Source: Roseibium marinum (GTDB lineage: Bacteria; Pseudomonadota; Alphaproteobacteria; Rhizobiales; Stappiaceae). Taken from it: a stretch of 64,000 bases of DNA. Positions 1 through 8,275 of this stretch are shown here, piece after piece. The notes below the pieces were generated by a model. That model ran no database searches. It was not told where the DNA came from and saw only the letters and a list, made by a program, of their open reading frames with translations. How positions within the stretch are numbered: position 1 is the first letter of the stretch; the number at the start of each line of letters is the position of its first letter. The DNA lies in assembly GCF_002906165.1 (NCBI RefSeq), contig NZ_PPCN01000011.1, positions 62,001 through 126,000 on the forward strand. Direction: 5' to 3'. Made by a program: the position numbers and the translations under genes.

Positions 1-1
1 T

Positions 2-322
2 GCCTACCGTATCAAGAAGAACCGCAAGGCTCACTACACCCTGATGAACCTCGACGCACCGCATGCAGCGGTTGCCGAGATGGAACGCCAGATGGGTCTG
101 AGCGAAGATGTCCTGCGCTTCATGACGTTCCGCGTCGAAGAGCTGGACGAAGAACCGTCCGCAATGATGCAAAAGCGTGACCGTGACGACCGCCGTGGTG
201 GCGGCGGACGCGGCGATGGACCTCGTGGTGACCGGGGCGATCGCGGTGACCGGGGCGATCGTGGCGACCGGGGCGACCGCCCGGGTGGCAGCCGTCCTCC
301 GCGCCGTGCAGAAGGGGAGTAA
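2..322 (+). CDS. rpsF: 30S ribosomal protein S6, C-terminal part
   Basis: S6 binds 16S rRNA together with S18 in the small-subunit platform. The window opens inside the gene; the frame from base 2 reads [20 protein letters not shown], a typical late-S6 segment, followed by the last strand ([12 protein letters not shown]). After the S6 core there is a long low-complexity tail rich in Arg, Gly and Asp, with six consecutive RGD units and an end of [10 protein letters not shown]. It is followed after 6 bases by rpsR, the conserved order. The start lies outside the window. The tail is longer and more repetitive than in most S6 proteins and is probably disordered (inference). Confidence 0.95.
   Translation, partial: AYRIKKNRKAHYTLMNLDAPHAAVAEMERQMGLSEDVLRFMTFRVEELDEEPSAMMQKRDRDDRRGGGGRGDGPRGDRGDRGDRGDRGDRGDRPGGSRPPRRAEGE
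224..277 (+). repeat. Six 9-bp tandem units encoding RGD repeats in rpsF
   Basis: Six in-frame 9-base units of the form CGN-GGN-GAY encode (RGD)6. The units differ mostly at third codon positions and alternate in pairs, which suggests 18-bp duplication. The number of units could vary between strains by slippage (inference). Confidence 0.85.
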
Positions 323-328
323 GAGATC

Positions 329-577
329 ATGGTTGATGTTGCACAGCTTCCGAGCCGCCGTCCGTTCTTCCGCCGCCGGAAGACCTGCCCGTTCTCCGGT
401 TCCAACGCGCCGAAGATCGACTACAAGGACATCCGTCTGCTGCAGCGCTACATTTCCGAGCGCGGCAAGATCGTTCCGAGCCGCATTACCGCGGTTTCAG
501 CCAGAAAGCAGCGTGAACTGGCCCGTGCGATCAAGCGCGCCCGCCTGCTCGGCCTGCTGCCTTTCCTGATCGCCTAA
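329..577 (+). CDS. rpsR: 30S ribosomal protein S18
   Basis: S18 partners S6 on the platform of the 30S subunit. The 82-residue product has the family core: a basic N-terminus ([15 protein letters not shown]), then [20 protein letters not shown] and the C-terminal helix with [19 protein letters not shown]. Length is normal. It starts 6 bases after the rpsF stop, so the two are co-transcribed. It is followed by a 115-base spacer with three hairpins before rplI. Confidence 0.97.
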   Translation: MVDVAQLPSRRPFFRRRKTCPFSGSNAPKIDYKDIRLLQRYISERGKIVPSRITAVSARKQRELARAIKRARLLGLLPFLIA

Positions 578-674
578 GCGTCTCCCGTCTCTGGAGACGC
601 CTTTCTCCCGGGTCCGCCCGGGAGTCCCGAATTGGGGCCGCGGGCAAACGGCCTCTAACCACCGCTAACGGTGG
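578..674 (+). promoter_or_regulatory. Three hairpins in the rpsR-rplI spacer
   Basis: Three separate perfect inverted repeats fill this spacer: GCGTCTC (578-584) with GAGACGC (594-600); CTCCCGGG (605-612) with CCCGGGAG (617-624); and CCACCG (659-664) with CGGTGG (669-674), the last just before the rplI ribosome-binding site AGGAG. None has a real T-run, so they look more like processing or translational control structures than terminators (inference). Confidence 0.5.
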
Positions 675-692
675 GACAGTAGGAGAAATAAA

Positions 693-1301
693 ATGCAAGT
701 TATCCTTCTTGAGCGTATCGCCAGGCTCGGCCAGATGGGCGACACCGTACGCGTTCGCGACGGCTACGCCCGTAACTTCCTTTTGCCGCAGGGCAAGGCG
801 CTGCGCGCCAACAAGGCCAACCTGGAACGTTTCCAGAATGAGCGTGCTCAGCTTGAAGCCCGCAACCTCGAGCGCAAGAGCGAAGCGGAAGCGGTTTCCT
901 CCAAGCTCAACGGCGAAATTCTGGTCATGATCCGCTCTGCCGGCGAAACCGGCCAGCTCTACGGTTCGGTGTCCACCCGCGATATCGCGGAAGGTCTGAC
1001 CGGCACCGGCTTCAGTGTTGCCCGCAGCCAGGTTGAATTGCGCACTCCGATCAAGACGATCGGCCTGCACAGCGTTCTGATCAGGCTCCACCCGGAAGTC
1101 GAAGTCTCCGTTACGGTCAACGTTGCCCGTTCCACGGACGAGGCAGTCCGTCAGGCAGCCGGTGAAGACCTCACCACTCCGGAAATGGACGTCTTCGAAT
1201 TTGAAGAAGAAGAAGAAGAAAGCGGAGACGACGCTGAGTCCGAAGATGGCGAAGAAGCTGCCGAGGCCGCCGAAGAAGCGGTCGACGAAAAGCCAGAATA
1301 A
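693..1301 (+). CDS. rplI: 50S ribosomal protein L9 with acidic C-terminal tail
   Basis: L9 binds 23S rRNA at the L1 stalk base. The N-terminal domain is clear: [17 protein letters not shown], then [16 protein letters not shown], and the central helix. The product is 202 residues, about 50 more than common L9 proteins. The extra length is an acidic tail from about residue 168 ([13 protein letters not shown], then alternating Glu and Ala, ending DEKPE). An AGGAG ribosome-binding site precedes the ATG and a terminator follows. The acidic tail contrasts with the RGD-rich tail of S6 in the same operon. Confidence 0.96.
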   Translation: MQVILLERIARLGQMGDTVRVRDGYARNFLLPQGKALRANKANLERFQNERAQLEARNLERKSEAEAVSSKLNGEILVMIRSAGETGQLYGSVSTRDIAEGLTGTGFSVARSQVELRTPIKTIGLHSVLIRLHPEVEVSVTVNVARSTDEAVRQAAGEDLTTPEMDVFEFEEEEEESGDDAESEDGEEAAEAAEEAVDEKPE

Positions 1302-1332
1302 CCCCTTCGCAAATCTTATCCGGCTAAAGTTA

Positions 1333-1363
1333 AACGGCGCTGCCCGCAGCGCCGTTTTTATTT
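1333..1363 (+). terminator. Rho-independent terminator after rplI
   Basis: The stem AACGGCGCTG / GCAGCGCCGTT closes on a short CCC-type loop, followed by TTTTATTTT. It ends the rpsF-rpsR-rplI operon. Confidence 0.85.
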
Positions 1364-1665
1364 TGCCGGCAATTCTTCTTCCCCGTTACGGAACCCGGCT
1401 AAACCGGCAAATTCAATCTCCGCCGCAAGGCATTGAAACCCATGATAAATTCTTAACCGTCTATTCATCATTCCAAAAAAAGATGTAATTTCAATAACTA
1501 AGACCTAGCGCGTTGAGTCCACAACAGGCTTTTAAGTCAAGCGGGATTCGATTCTATCCCCGTTGATCTGTGGATGTCAGTGGGAAACAAAATCATCCAT
1601 TTTGTCGCTTGAGCCTGTCACCGTCTGAGGGTATTCCGAATGAAGTTGGGCCACCGGGGGACGAT
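1364..1665. other. Intergenic region upstream of dnaB
   Basis: About 300 bases between the rplI terminator and the chosen dnaB start. It is AT-richer than its flanks around 1440-1510 and presumably holds the dnaB promoter. An open frame extends dnaB upstream to 1570, but that extension has no family similarity. I see no RNA gene or repeat here. Confidence 0.4.
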
Positions 1666-3150
1666 ATGAACGGCAAACTGCAGAAGGTCGAAACTGAGGA
1701 AGACATCCAGCGTCTGGCACCGCATAACGCGGAGGCCGAACGGCAACTACTGGGTGCGATTCTGGTGAACAACGAAACGTTCTACCGGGTGTCCGACTTT
1801 CTCGAGCCGCACCATTTTTTCGTACCGCCCCACACGGATGTTTACGAGAAGATCTCCCATCTTATCCGGGCCGGCAAAACCGCGTCTCCGGTCACGCTGA
1901 AAACCTTCTATCCGACGTCCGCGAAAATCGCCGACCTCACCGCGACCCAGTTTCTGCTGCGCCTTGCAGGCGACGCCGCGTCGATCATCAATGCGGAGGA
2001 CTACGGCCGCACGATCTACGATCTTGCCATCCGCCGGAACCTGATCCGCATCGGCGAGGACATGGTCAACATCGCCTATGACGCCCCCATCGACGTACCG
2101 CCGACCCAGCAGATCGACGACGCCGAACGCCGGCTGTTCGATCTGGCCGAAACAGGGCGAACCGAAGGCGGGTTCGTCTCCTTCAGCGACGCCCTGTCGG
2201 AAACCATCGAAATGGCGCATGCCGCCTACAACCGGGAGGGCGCCCTCTCAGGCATTTCCACGGGCATGCGCGAGCTCGACCGGCTGATGGGCGGGTTGCA
2301 GTCCTCCGACCTTATCGTTCTCGCAGGCCGTCCCGCCATGGGCAAAACCTCGCTTGCGACCAACATCGCCTACAATATCGCCCAGTCCTACAAGGCGGAA
2401 GAACGGCCCGACGGCAGCCTGGAAACAATCAACGGCGGTGTGGTCGGCTTTTTCTCGCTGGAAATGTCGGCGGAACAGCTCGCCACGCGTATCATTTCCG
2501 AACAGGCGGAAATTTCGTCCTCGAAAATCCGGCGGGGGGAGATTACCGAAGCTGAATTCGAGAAACTCGCGGCCTGTGCCCAGACCATGCAAACGGTCCC
2601 TCTGCATGTGGACCAGACCGGGGGTATCTCCATTGCCGCCCTGGTGTCGAAGGCCCGGCGGCTGAAGCGCCAGCGCGGGCTTGACCTGCTGGTGGTCGAC
2701 TATATTCAGCTGCTCTCGGGATCCGCCAAGAACTCCGGCAACCGGGTTCAGGAAATCACCGAAATCACGACCAACCTGAAGGCACTGGCAAAGGAGCTGC
2801 AGGTTCCGATCATCGCCCTGTCCCAGCTCTCCAGGCAGGTGGAATCTCGAGACGACAAGCGGCCGATGATGTCGGACCTGCGTGAATCGGGCTCCATCGA
2901 GCAGGACGCGGACGTGATTCTGTTCGTTTATCGCGAGGAATATTATCTTTCCAAAACAGAGCCGGAAATCGGCTCACCGGAATACGCGGCCTGGGAAGCC
3001 AAGCACGAGGCCGCCAAGGGCAAGGCGGAAGTGATCATCGCCAAGCAGCGTCACGGCCCGACAGGTACGGCTTACCTCCACTTCGAAGGCCAGTACACCC
3101 GCTTCTCCGACCTTGCGGAGGATGACCACCTGCCGGAGCGCTACGAATAG
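1666..3150 (+). CDS. dnaB: Replicative DNA helicase DnaB
   Basis: DnaB is the hexameric helicase that unwinds DNA at the replication fork. The product is 494 residues from ATG 1666. The N-terminal primase-interacting domain begins APHNAEAERQLLGAIL; the RecA-like domain has Walker A GRPAMGKTS (about residue 220), the FFSLEMSAEQLATR segment, Walker B LLVVDYIQLL (about 342) and IALSQLSRQVE. The start was chosen because homologues begin just before this conserved region and GGGGGA lies upstream; ATG 1570 would add 32 residues unlike the family. The last part (about residues 430-455) has an extra charged stretch. No intein is seen. Confidence 0.96.
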   Translation: MNGKLQKVETEEDIQRLAPHNAEAERQLLGAILVNNETFYRVSDFLEPHHFFVPPHTDVYEKISHLIRAGKTASPVTLKTFYPTSAKIADLTATQFLLRLAGDAASIINAEDYGRTIYDLAIRRNLIRIGEDMVNIAYDAPIDVPPTQQIDDAERRLFDLAETGRTEGGFVSFSDALSETIEMAHAAYNREGALSGISTGMRELDRLMGGLQSSDLIVLAGRPAMGKTSLATNIAYNIAQSYKAEERPDGSLETINGGVVGFFSLEMSAEQLATRIISEQAEISSSKIRRGEITEAEFEKLAACAQTMQTVPLHVDQTGGISIAALVSKARRLKRQRGLDLLVVDYIQLLSGSAKNSGNRVQEITEITTNLKALAKELQVPIIALSQLSRQVESRDDKRPMMSDLRESGSIEQDADVILFVYREEYYLSKTEPEIGSPEYAAWEAKHEAAKGKAEVIIAKQRHGPTGTAYLHFEGQYTRFSDLAEDDHLPERYE

Positions 3151-3199
3151 CCTGCAACAGACAAAAAGCGTATTGCTGCCGCGATACCTCAAGCGAACT

Positions 3200-3235
3200 G
3201 GCCGCGCGCGTAATTGCCGCGGCCCTGCTTTTTTG
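3200..3235 (+). terminator. Rho-independent terminator after dnaB
   Basis: GGCCGCG (3200-3206) pairs with CGCGGCC (3218-3224), followed by CTGC and six T residues. It separates dnaB from alr. Confidence 0.8.
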
Positions 3236-3331
3236 AAGATTGGCGGACACACCGGTCTATGCGTTAAACTCGACACCGATTCCAATGATGTCTTGCGTGA
3301 CTGGAGAACCATCCGGACCGTGTCTACTCCA

Positions 3332-4462
3332 ATGTCCTCCCCTTTTCCCTCCGGTTTGTATGGCGGACGCCTGACAATCGATCTGGAGGCACTCGCCGCG
3401 AACTGGACCTCGTTGAACGGCAGGCTGGACGGCGGAGCCGAATGCGCCGCGGCCGTCAAGGCGGATGCCTACGGCGTCGGCCAGGAACATGCCGGGCGGG
3501 CGCTTTTCGATGCGGGATGCAGAACCTTCTTCGTCGCGGTCCCGACCGAGGCGGTCGCCTTGCGCGCGTGTCTTCCGCAGGCAGTCATATACGTTCTCGA
3601 CGGTCTCTTTCCGGGAACCGCTGAGCATTTCATCCAGCACGATGTCCGCCCCGTCCTGGGATCGCTTTGCGAACTTCGCGAATGGACGCAGATATGCAGG
3701 ACGGCCGGAAAAAGCTTCGATGCGGCGATCCATGTCGATACGGGCATTCACCGTCTCGGCCTGACACCGACCGAATTTTCAGCCGCGATGCGTGATCAGG
3801 ATCTGCTCGGACCGTTCGTCCCCGCGCTGATCATGAGCCATCTGGCCTGCGGATCGACGCCCGCGCATCCGATGAACCGGCGGCAGCTCGACCTCTTTCG
3901 CGAGGTCACGGCTCCCTTTCCCCGCATCTCAAGATCCCTGGCGAATTCCGCCGGCATTCTGATGGGGCCGGACTATCATTTTGACCTCGCCCGGCCGGGC
4001 ATCGCGCTCTACGGGGGCCAGGCGATTGAAAACAAGGCCAATCCGATGCGGCCGGTGGCCAAGGTAGAGGCCCGCATCATGCTGGTGCGCGATGTGCCGG
4101 AGGGAGACACGATCGGCTATGGGGCCCGCCAGAGGGCCACCCGCCCCCTCAGGAACGCCGTGGTTGCCGCCGGCTATGCGGACGGCCTGCTGCGCCGCGC
4201 GAGTTCCACGGATGAACGTCCCGGCGGCTTCGCCATGATCGGCGGATACAGGGCGCCTATCCTGGGGCGCATTTCCATGGACATGATCACGCTCGATGTG
4301 ACCGATGTTCCTCAAGAGCTTCTCAAGAGGGGCGCCCTTGTGGAAATGCTGGGGCCGAGTGTTGCGGCTTCGGACCTTGCAGCTTATGCGGAAACCATCG
4401 ATTACGAATACCTGACAAGTCTCGGGCGGCGCTTTGAGCGCGTCTACGCCCCCCTTACCTGA
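3332..4462 (+). CDS. alr: Alanine racemase
   Basis: This PLP enzyme interconverts L- and D-alanine for peptidoglycan. The 376-residue product has the PLP-lysine motif AAVKADAYGVG (Lys near residue 42), the conserved GYGARQRA with the second catalytic Tyr near 263, and GRISMDMITLDVTDVP near the C-terminus. I chose ATG 3332; a GTG four codons earlier (3320) is an alternative. An open frame reaches back into dnaB but carries no family sequence. It is preceded by the dnaB terminator and lies 15 bases before radA. Confidence 0.93.
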   Translation: MSSPFPSGLYGGRLTIDLEALAANWTSLNGRLDGGAECAAAVKADAYGVGQEHAGRALFDAGCRTFFVAVPTEAVALRACLPQAVIYVLDGLFPGTAEHFIQHDVRPVLGSLCELREWTQICRTAGKSFDAAIHVDTGIHRLGLTPTEFSAAMRDQDLLGPFVPALIMSHLACGSTPAHPMNRRQLDLFREVTAPFPRISRSLANSAGILMGPDYHFDLARPGIALYGGQAIENKANPMRPVAKVEARIMLVRDVPEGDTIGYGARQRATRPLRNAVVAAGYADGLLRRASSTDERPGGFAMIGGYRAPILGRISMDMITLDVTDVPQELLKRGALVEMLGPSVAASDLAAYAETIDYEYLTSLGRRFERVYAPLT

Positions 4463-4477
4463 TCGGAGTAACGTTTC

Positions 4478-5872
4478 ATGGCCCGGCGGCCCTCGTCCTA
4501 TGTCTGCCAGTCCTGCGGGGCGGTTACGCCCAAATGGGCCGGGCGCTGCGAATCCTGCGGCGAATGGAACAGTATTGTCGAAGAGCAGACCGGCGGCGGG
4601 ATCGGCGGCGGCCCCGCCCGGGCGTCGCGCAGCAAGGGACGGGTCATACCGCTGGTGGGACTGACCGGCGATGCAAAGGAAGCAGCGCGCATCAAGACCG
4701 AGGTGGCCGAACTCGACCGGGTAACAGGTGGCGGGTTCGTTCGCGGCTCGGCCCTGCTCGTCGGCGGCGATCCGGGAATCGGCAAATCCACGCTGCTGAT
4801 CCAGGCGGCCGCCCAGCTTGCCCGCCTCGGGCACAAGACCGTCTATATCTCCGGCGAAGAGGCCATCGGTCAGGTGCGGCTGCGGGCTGAAAGGCTCGAC
4901 CTGTCGGAGGCCCCGGTGGCGCTTGCGGCGGAGACAAGCGTCGAAGACATTCTGGCAACGCTCGAATCGGATACGCCCCCTGCCCTGCTGATCCTGGATT
5001 CCGTTCAAACGCTATGGACCGACAAGGTCGAATCGCCGCCCGGCACGGTCACGCAGGTGCGTGCCTCGGCGCAGGCTATGGTGCGTTACGCAAAGAAGAA
5101 CGGCACGACCATGGTGCTTGTCGGACATGTGACCAAGGACGGCCAGATCGCCGGGCCACGGGTTGTCGAGCACATGGTCGATGCCGTGCTTTATTTTGAG
5201 GGCGACGGGGCGCACCAGTACCGCATCCTGCGTTCGGTCAAGAACCGCTTCGGCGCGACGGATGAAATCGGTGTCTTCGAGATGACGGGCAAGGGCCTTG
5301 TTGAAGTTCCGAACCCGTCGGCCCTGTTTCTGGGCGACCGGAACTCCAGCGCCCCGGGAGCCGCCGTTTTTGCCGGACTGGAAGGCTCGCGTCCGCTGCT
5401 GATCGAGATCCAGGCACTGGTGGCGCAATCCACCCTCGGCACGCCGCGCCGGGCCGTGATCGGCTGGGACAGTGCGCGCCTGTCGATGATCCTGGCGGTG
5501 CTGGAAGCGCGCTGCGGCGTCCGCTTCTCCCAGCACGATGTCTATCTGAATGTCGCCGGAGGGCTCAAGATCAACGAGCCTGGCGCCGACCTTGCCGTGG
5601 CGGCCGCCCTGATCTCTTCACTCAGCGGACTTGCCCTTCCGGCCAATTGCGTCTATTTCGGCGAAGTCAGCCTGTCCGGGGCCATCCGGCCGGTGGCCCA
5701 GGCGCAATCCAGGCTGAAGGAAGCGGAAAAACTCGGCTTCGATCAGGCCTATTGCCCTGAAGGCAACCTGAAGGACAGCGCGGGCTCGTCCTTCAGGACG
5801 ACCGGATTGGCGGAACTTGGGGACTTTGTCGCCAAAATCTCGGCTGAGGCTGGTGCCTCGGGTGAAAGTTGA
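4478..5872 (+). CDS. radA: DNA repair protein RadA
   Basis: RadA is a RecA-related ATPase that promotes branch migration in recombinational repair. The 464-residue product has the N-terminal zinc finger with Cys at residues 10, 13, 24 and 27 (YVCQSCG, CESCGEW), Walker A GGDPGIGKST (about 96), the RadA signature KNRFGATDEIG (about 250) and a C-terminal Lon-protease-like domain. The order alr-radA-cvpA-purF is common in rhizobial relatives. Length is standard. Confidence 0.97.
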   Translation: MARRPSSYVCQSCGAVTPKWAGRCESCGEWNSIVEEQTGGGIGGGPARASRSKGRVIPLVGLTGDAKEAARIKTEVAELDRVTGGGFVRGSALLVGGDPGIGKSTLLIQAAAQLARLGHKTVYISGEEAIGQVRLRAERLDLSEAPVALAAETSVEDILATLESDTPPALLILDSVQTLWTDKVESPPGTVTQVRASAQAMVRYAKKNGTTMVLVGHVTKDGQIAGPRVVEHMVDAVLYFEGDGAHQYRILRSVKNRFGATDEIGVFEMTGKGLVEVPNPSALFLGDRNSSAPGAAVFAGLEGSRPLLIEIQALVAQSTLGTPRRAVIGWDSARLSMILAVLEARCGVRFSQHDVYLNVAGGLKINEPGADLAVAAALISSLSGLALPANCVYFGEVSLSGAIRPVAQAQSRLKEAEKLGFDQAYCPEGNLKDSAGSSFRTTGLAELGDFVAKISAEAGASGES

Positions 5873-5945
5873 CGCATGATGGAAACGGGTTCGAACTGAA
5901 GGTTGCCGCTCGGTATCGAGCGCCAGAAGAGGATTTTTCAGGAAC

Positions 5946-6557
5946 ATGCCGATAACGCTGCTGGACGGACTGCTCTTGGTCATCATGTTCATTTCGGCGG
6001 TCCTCGCGATGATCCGCGGATTTGTCCGGGAAGTGCTCTCCATCGTCTCCTGGGTTGCGGCGGCGGCGGCGGCCTTTCTGCTCTATGAGCGCGTTCTGCC
6101 CTACGCCAAGCAATATATAGCGCATGATCTGGTCGCCATCGGCGTTTCCGCCGCGGCCGTCTTCCTGGTCACGCTGATCGTCGTCAGCTACATTACGATG
6201 CGCATTTCCGATTTCGTGCTGGACAGCCGGATCGGGGCGTTGGACCGGACACTGGGCTTTGTGTTCGGTGCCGTGCGCGGACTGCTTCTGGTCGTGGTGG
6301 CGATGATGTTCTTCAACTGGTTTGTCCAGCCCGACCAGCAACCGGGCTGGGTGGTGAATGCCAAAGCGCGGCCGATCCTCCTGTCCATCGGCGAGCGTCT
6401 GGTGGCCGTTCTGCCGGAAGATCCGGAAAAGGCGATCCTCGACAAGATCCGCGACAACAACCTGGGTGGCGGCGATGCCTCCACGCCGGCGGAAGAACCG
6501 AACTACAGCGATTCCGAGCGCCAGGGTCTTGAACAACTTACGACGGACAGCAATTGA
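5946..6557 (+). CDS. cvpA: CvpA family membrane protein
   Basis: The 203-residue protein begins MPITLLDGLLLVIMFISAVL and has four predicted membrane segments (about residues 5-25, 30-48, 65-85 and 105-125) with the CvpA pattern of a short loop reading AMIRGFVREVLSIVSW. It is followed by a hydrophilic, Glu/Asp-rich C-terminal tail of about 70 residues. CvpA proteins are inner-membrane proteins linked to colicin V secretion and envelope maintenance; the exact activity is not known. It precedes purF, the classical cvpA-purF pairing, but the spacer holds an intergenic repeat. Confidence 0.92.
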   Translation: MPITLLDGLLLVIMFISAVLAMIRGFVREVLSIVSWVAAAAAAFLLYERVLPYAKQYIAHDLVAIGVSAAAVFLVTLIVVSYITMRISDFVLDSRIGALDRTLGFVFGAVRGLLLVVVAMMFFNWFVQPDQQPGWVVNAKARPILLSIGERLVAVLPEDPEKAILDKIRDNNLGGGDASTPAEEPNYSDSERQGLEQLTTDSN

Positions 6558-6597
6558 CGCGGACAGGCAGCGCGTCCTGGAATGCAGAAAAATTGAT

Positions 6598-6696
6598 CCG
6601 CAGTATCCTGCATTCAGTAGAACGCAGGATACTGCGGCACTTTGAAATCGATCAACTTTCAAACGTCCAGCCGATTCCGATTGGACGTCTGTTGAT
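6598..6696 (-). repeat. Intergenic two-module repeat, copy 1
   Basis: Between cvpA and purF. Module B is a perfect 14-bp hairpin, CCGCAGTATCCTGC (6598-6611) with its complement at 6624-6637, around a CATTCAGTAGAACG centre. It is followed by CACTTTGAAATC and module A, GATCAAC...GTTGATC with an inner ACGTCCA/TGGACGT stem. The same order of elements recurs at 8216, 12497, 32078, 48391 and 51813. Strand is given relative to copy 5. Confidence 0.7.
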
Positions 6697-6740
6697 CCAG
6701 GCTGGCCCTTCCCGCCGGCCGGAATGAAGGAGTGTTCGCC

Positions 6741-8213
6741 ATGAAAGGCGAAGCCGACTTGCATGAAGCGTTTGACATCGATGCCGACACGCTGCGCGAA
6801 GAGTGCGGCGTGTTCGGTATTCTGGGTCACGAGGATGCCAGCGCCCTGACGGCCCTCGGCCTGCATGCCCTTCAGCACAGGGGCCAGGAAGCGGCCGGGA
6901 TTGTCACCTTCGACAATGAGCAGTTCAGGGCGGAACGCCATCTCGGGCTGGTCGGCGATCATTTCTCCGACGCGGAGACGATCGGGCGCCTGACCGGCAT
7001 GGCCGCCATCGGTCATGTGCGTTATTCCACGACCGGCGAGACGATCCTGCGCAACGTCCAGCCGCTGTTCGCCGAACTTGACGGCGGCGGCATCGCCGTG
7101 TGCCACAACGGCAATTTCACCAACGCCCTCACCCTGCGGCGCCAGTTGATCCGCGACGGGGCAATCTGCCAGTCGACATCGGATTCCGAAGTCGTTCTCC
7201 AGCTCGTCGCCCGCTCGCGCAAAGGCAAGATCGTCGACCGCTTCATCGAGGCGATCACCCAGATGGAGGGCGCCTATTCCCTGGTGGCGCTGACATCCAA
7301 GAAGCTGATCGGCGCACGCGACCCGCTGGGCATCCGCCCGCTGGTGCTGGGAGATCTCAACGGCGCCCCGATCCTGGCTTCCGAGACCTGCGCGCTCGAC
7401 ATCATCGGCGCGAAGTTCATCCGCGAAGTGGAGAACGGCGAAGTCATCGTGTGCACCCCGACCGGGATAGAATCCTATTTTCCGTTCGGCAAGCAGACCG
7501 CCCGGCCGTGCATCTTCGAATATATCTATTTCTCGCGTCCCGATTCCATCGTCGGCGGGCGCAGCGTCTATGACGTACGCCGGGAGATGGGCAGGCAGCT
7601 TGCCCGGGAAACCCAGGTGGAAGCGGATGTCATCGTCCCGGTGCCCGACAGCGGCGTCCCGGCCGCCATCGGTTACAGCCAGGAAAGCGGTGTGCCGTTC
7701 GAACTGGGCATTATCCGCAATCACTATGTCGGCCGCACCTTCATCGAGCCGACACAACAGATCCGTGCGCTCGGCGTGAAGATGAAACACTCGGCCAACC
7801 GGTCGCAGATCGAGGGCAAGCGCGTCGTCCTCGTCGACGACAGTCTGGTGCGCGGCACGACGTCCGTCAAAATCGTTCAGATGATCCGCGATGCCGGAGC
7901 CCGCGAGGTTCACTTCCGGCTGGCAAGCCCGCCGATCAGGTATTCCGACTATTACGGCATCGACACCCCGGTGCGCGAAAAGCTTCTGGCGGCCAAATAC
8001 GGCCTTGAGGAAATGCGCGCCTATATCGGTGCCGACAGTCTGGCGTTCCTGTCCGTGGACGGCATTTACAAGGCCATGGGCTATGACGGGCGCGACAATG
8101 CCAATCCGCAGTTCACCGATCACTGCTTCACCGGGGATTACCCGACGCCGCTGACAGACCTTTCCGGGGAGCAGGACTTCATCAGACCGCCCCGCCTTGT
8201 GGAAGTCGGCTAG
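6741..8213 (+). CDS. purF: Amidophosphoribosyltransferase
   Basis: PurF makes 5-phosphoribosylamine from PRPP and glutamine, the first step of purine synthesis. The 490-residue product carries a 21-residue propeptide before the N-terminal nucleophile Cys22 (REECGVFGILG), glutaminase residues in VRYSTTGE and CHNGNFTNA, and the PRPP-binding motif VVLVDDSLVRGTTS (about residue 365). Cys residues in RPCIFEYIYFSRPDS and DHCFTGDYP suit the iron-sulfur (B. subtilis) type. ATG 6741 was chosen because AAGGAG sits 8 bases upstream; a GTG at 6732 overlaps that site. Confidence 0.97.
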   Translation: MKGEADLHEAFDIDADTLREECGVFGILGHEDASALTALGLHALQHRGQEAAGIVTFDNEQFRAERHLGLVGDHFSDAETIGRLTGMAAIGHVRYSTTGETILRNVQPLFAELDGGGIAVCHNGNFTNALTLRRQLIRDGAICQSTSDSEVVLQLVARSRKGKIVDRFIEAITQMEGAYSLVALTSKKLIGARDPLGIRPLVLGDLNGAPILASETCALDIIGAKFIREVENGEVIVCTPTGIESYFPFGKQTARPCIFEYIYFSRPDSIVGGRSVYDVRREMGRQLARETQVEADVIVPVPDSGVPAAIGYSQESGVPFELGIIRNHYVGRTFIEPTQQIRALGVKMKHSANRSQIEGKRVVLVDDSLVRGTTSVKIVQMIRDAGAREVHFRLASPPIRYSDYYGIDTPVREKLLAAKYGLEEMRAYIGADSLAFLSVDGIYKAMGYDGRDNANPQFTDHCFTGDYPTPLTDLSGEQDFIRPPRLVEVG

Positions 8214-8215
8214 CA

Positions 8216-8274
8216 CCTCCTGCGTTCAGTTGAACGCGGGAGGCTCCAACACTTTCAAATCGATCAAGACATCC
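8216..8274 (-). repeat. Intergenic two-module repeat, copy 2
   Basis: Fills almost the whole purF-SDR spacer. The hairpin CCTCCTGCGTTCA/TGAACGCGGGAGG (loop GT) is followed by CTCCAACACTTTCAAATC and GATCAAG. Module A seems truncated, running into the start of the following gene at 8276. Confidence 0.65.
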
Positions 8275-8275
8275 A

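Noticed and set aside
1570-1665. An N-terminal extension of dnaB
   Set aside because: In frame but without DnaB-like sequence; ATG 1666 fits the family.
5793-8216. An 807-codon minus-strand frame over cvpA and purF
   Set aside because: Antisense shadow of two well-identified genes.
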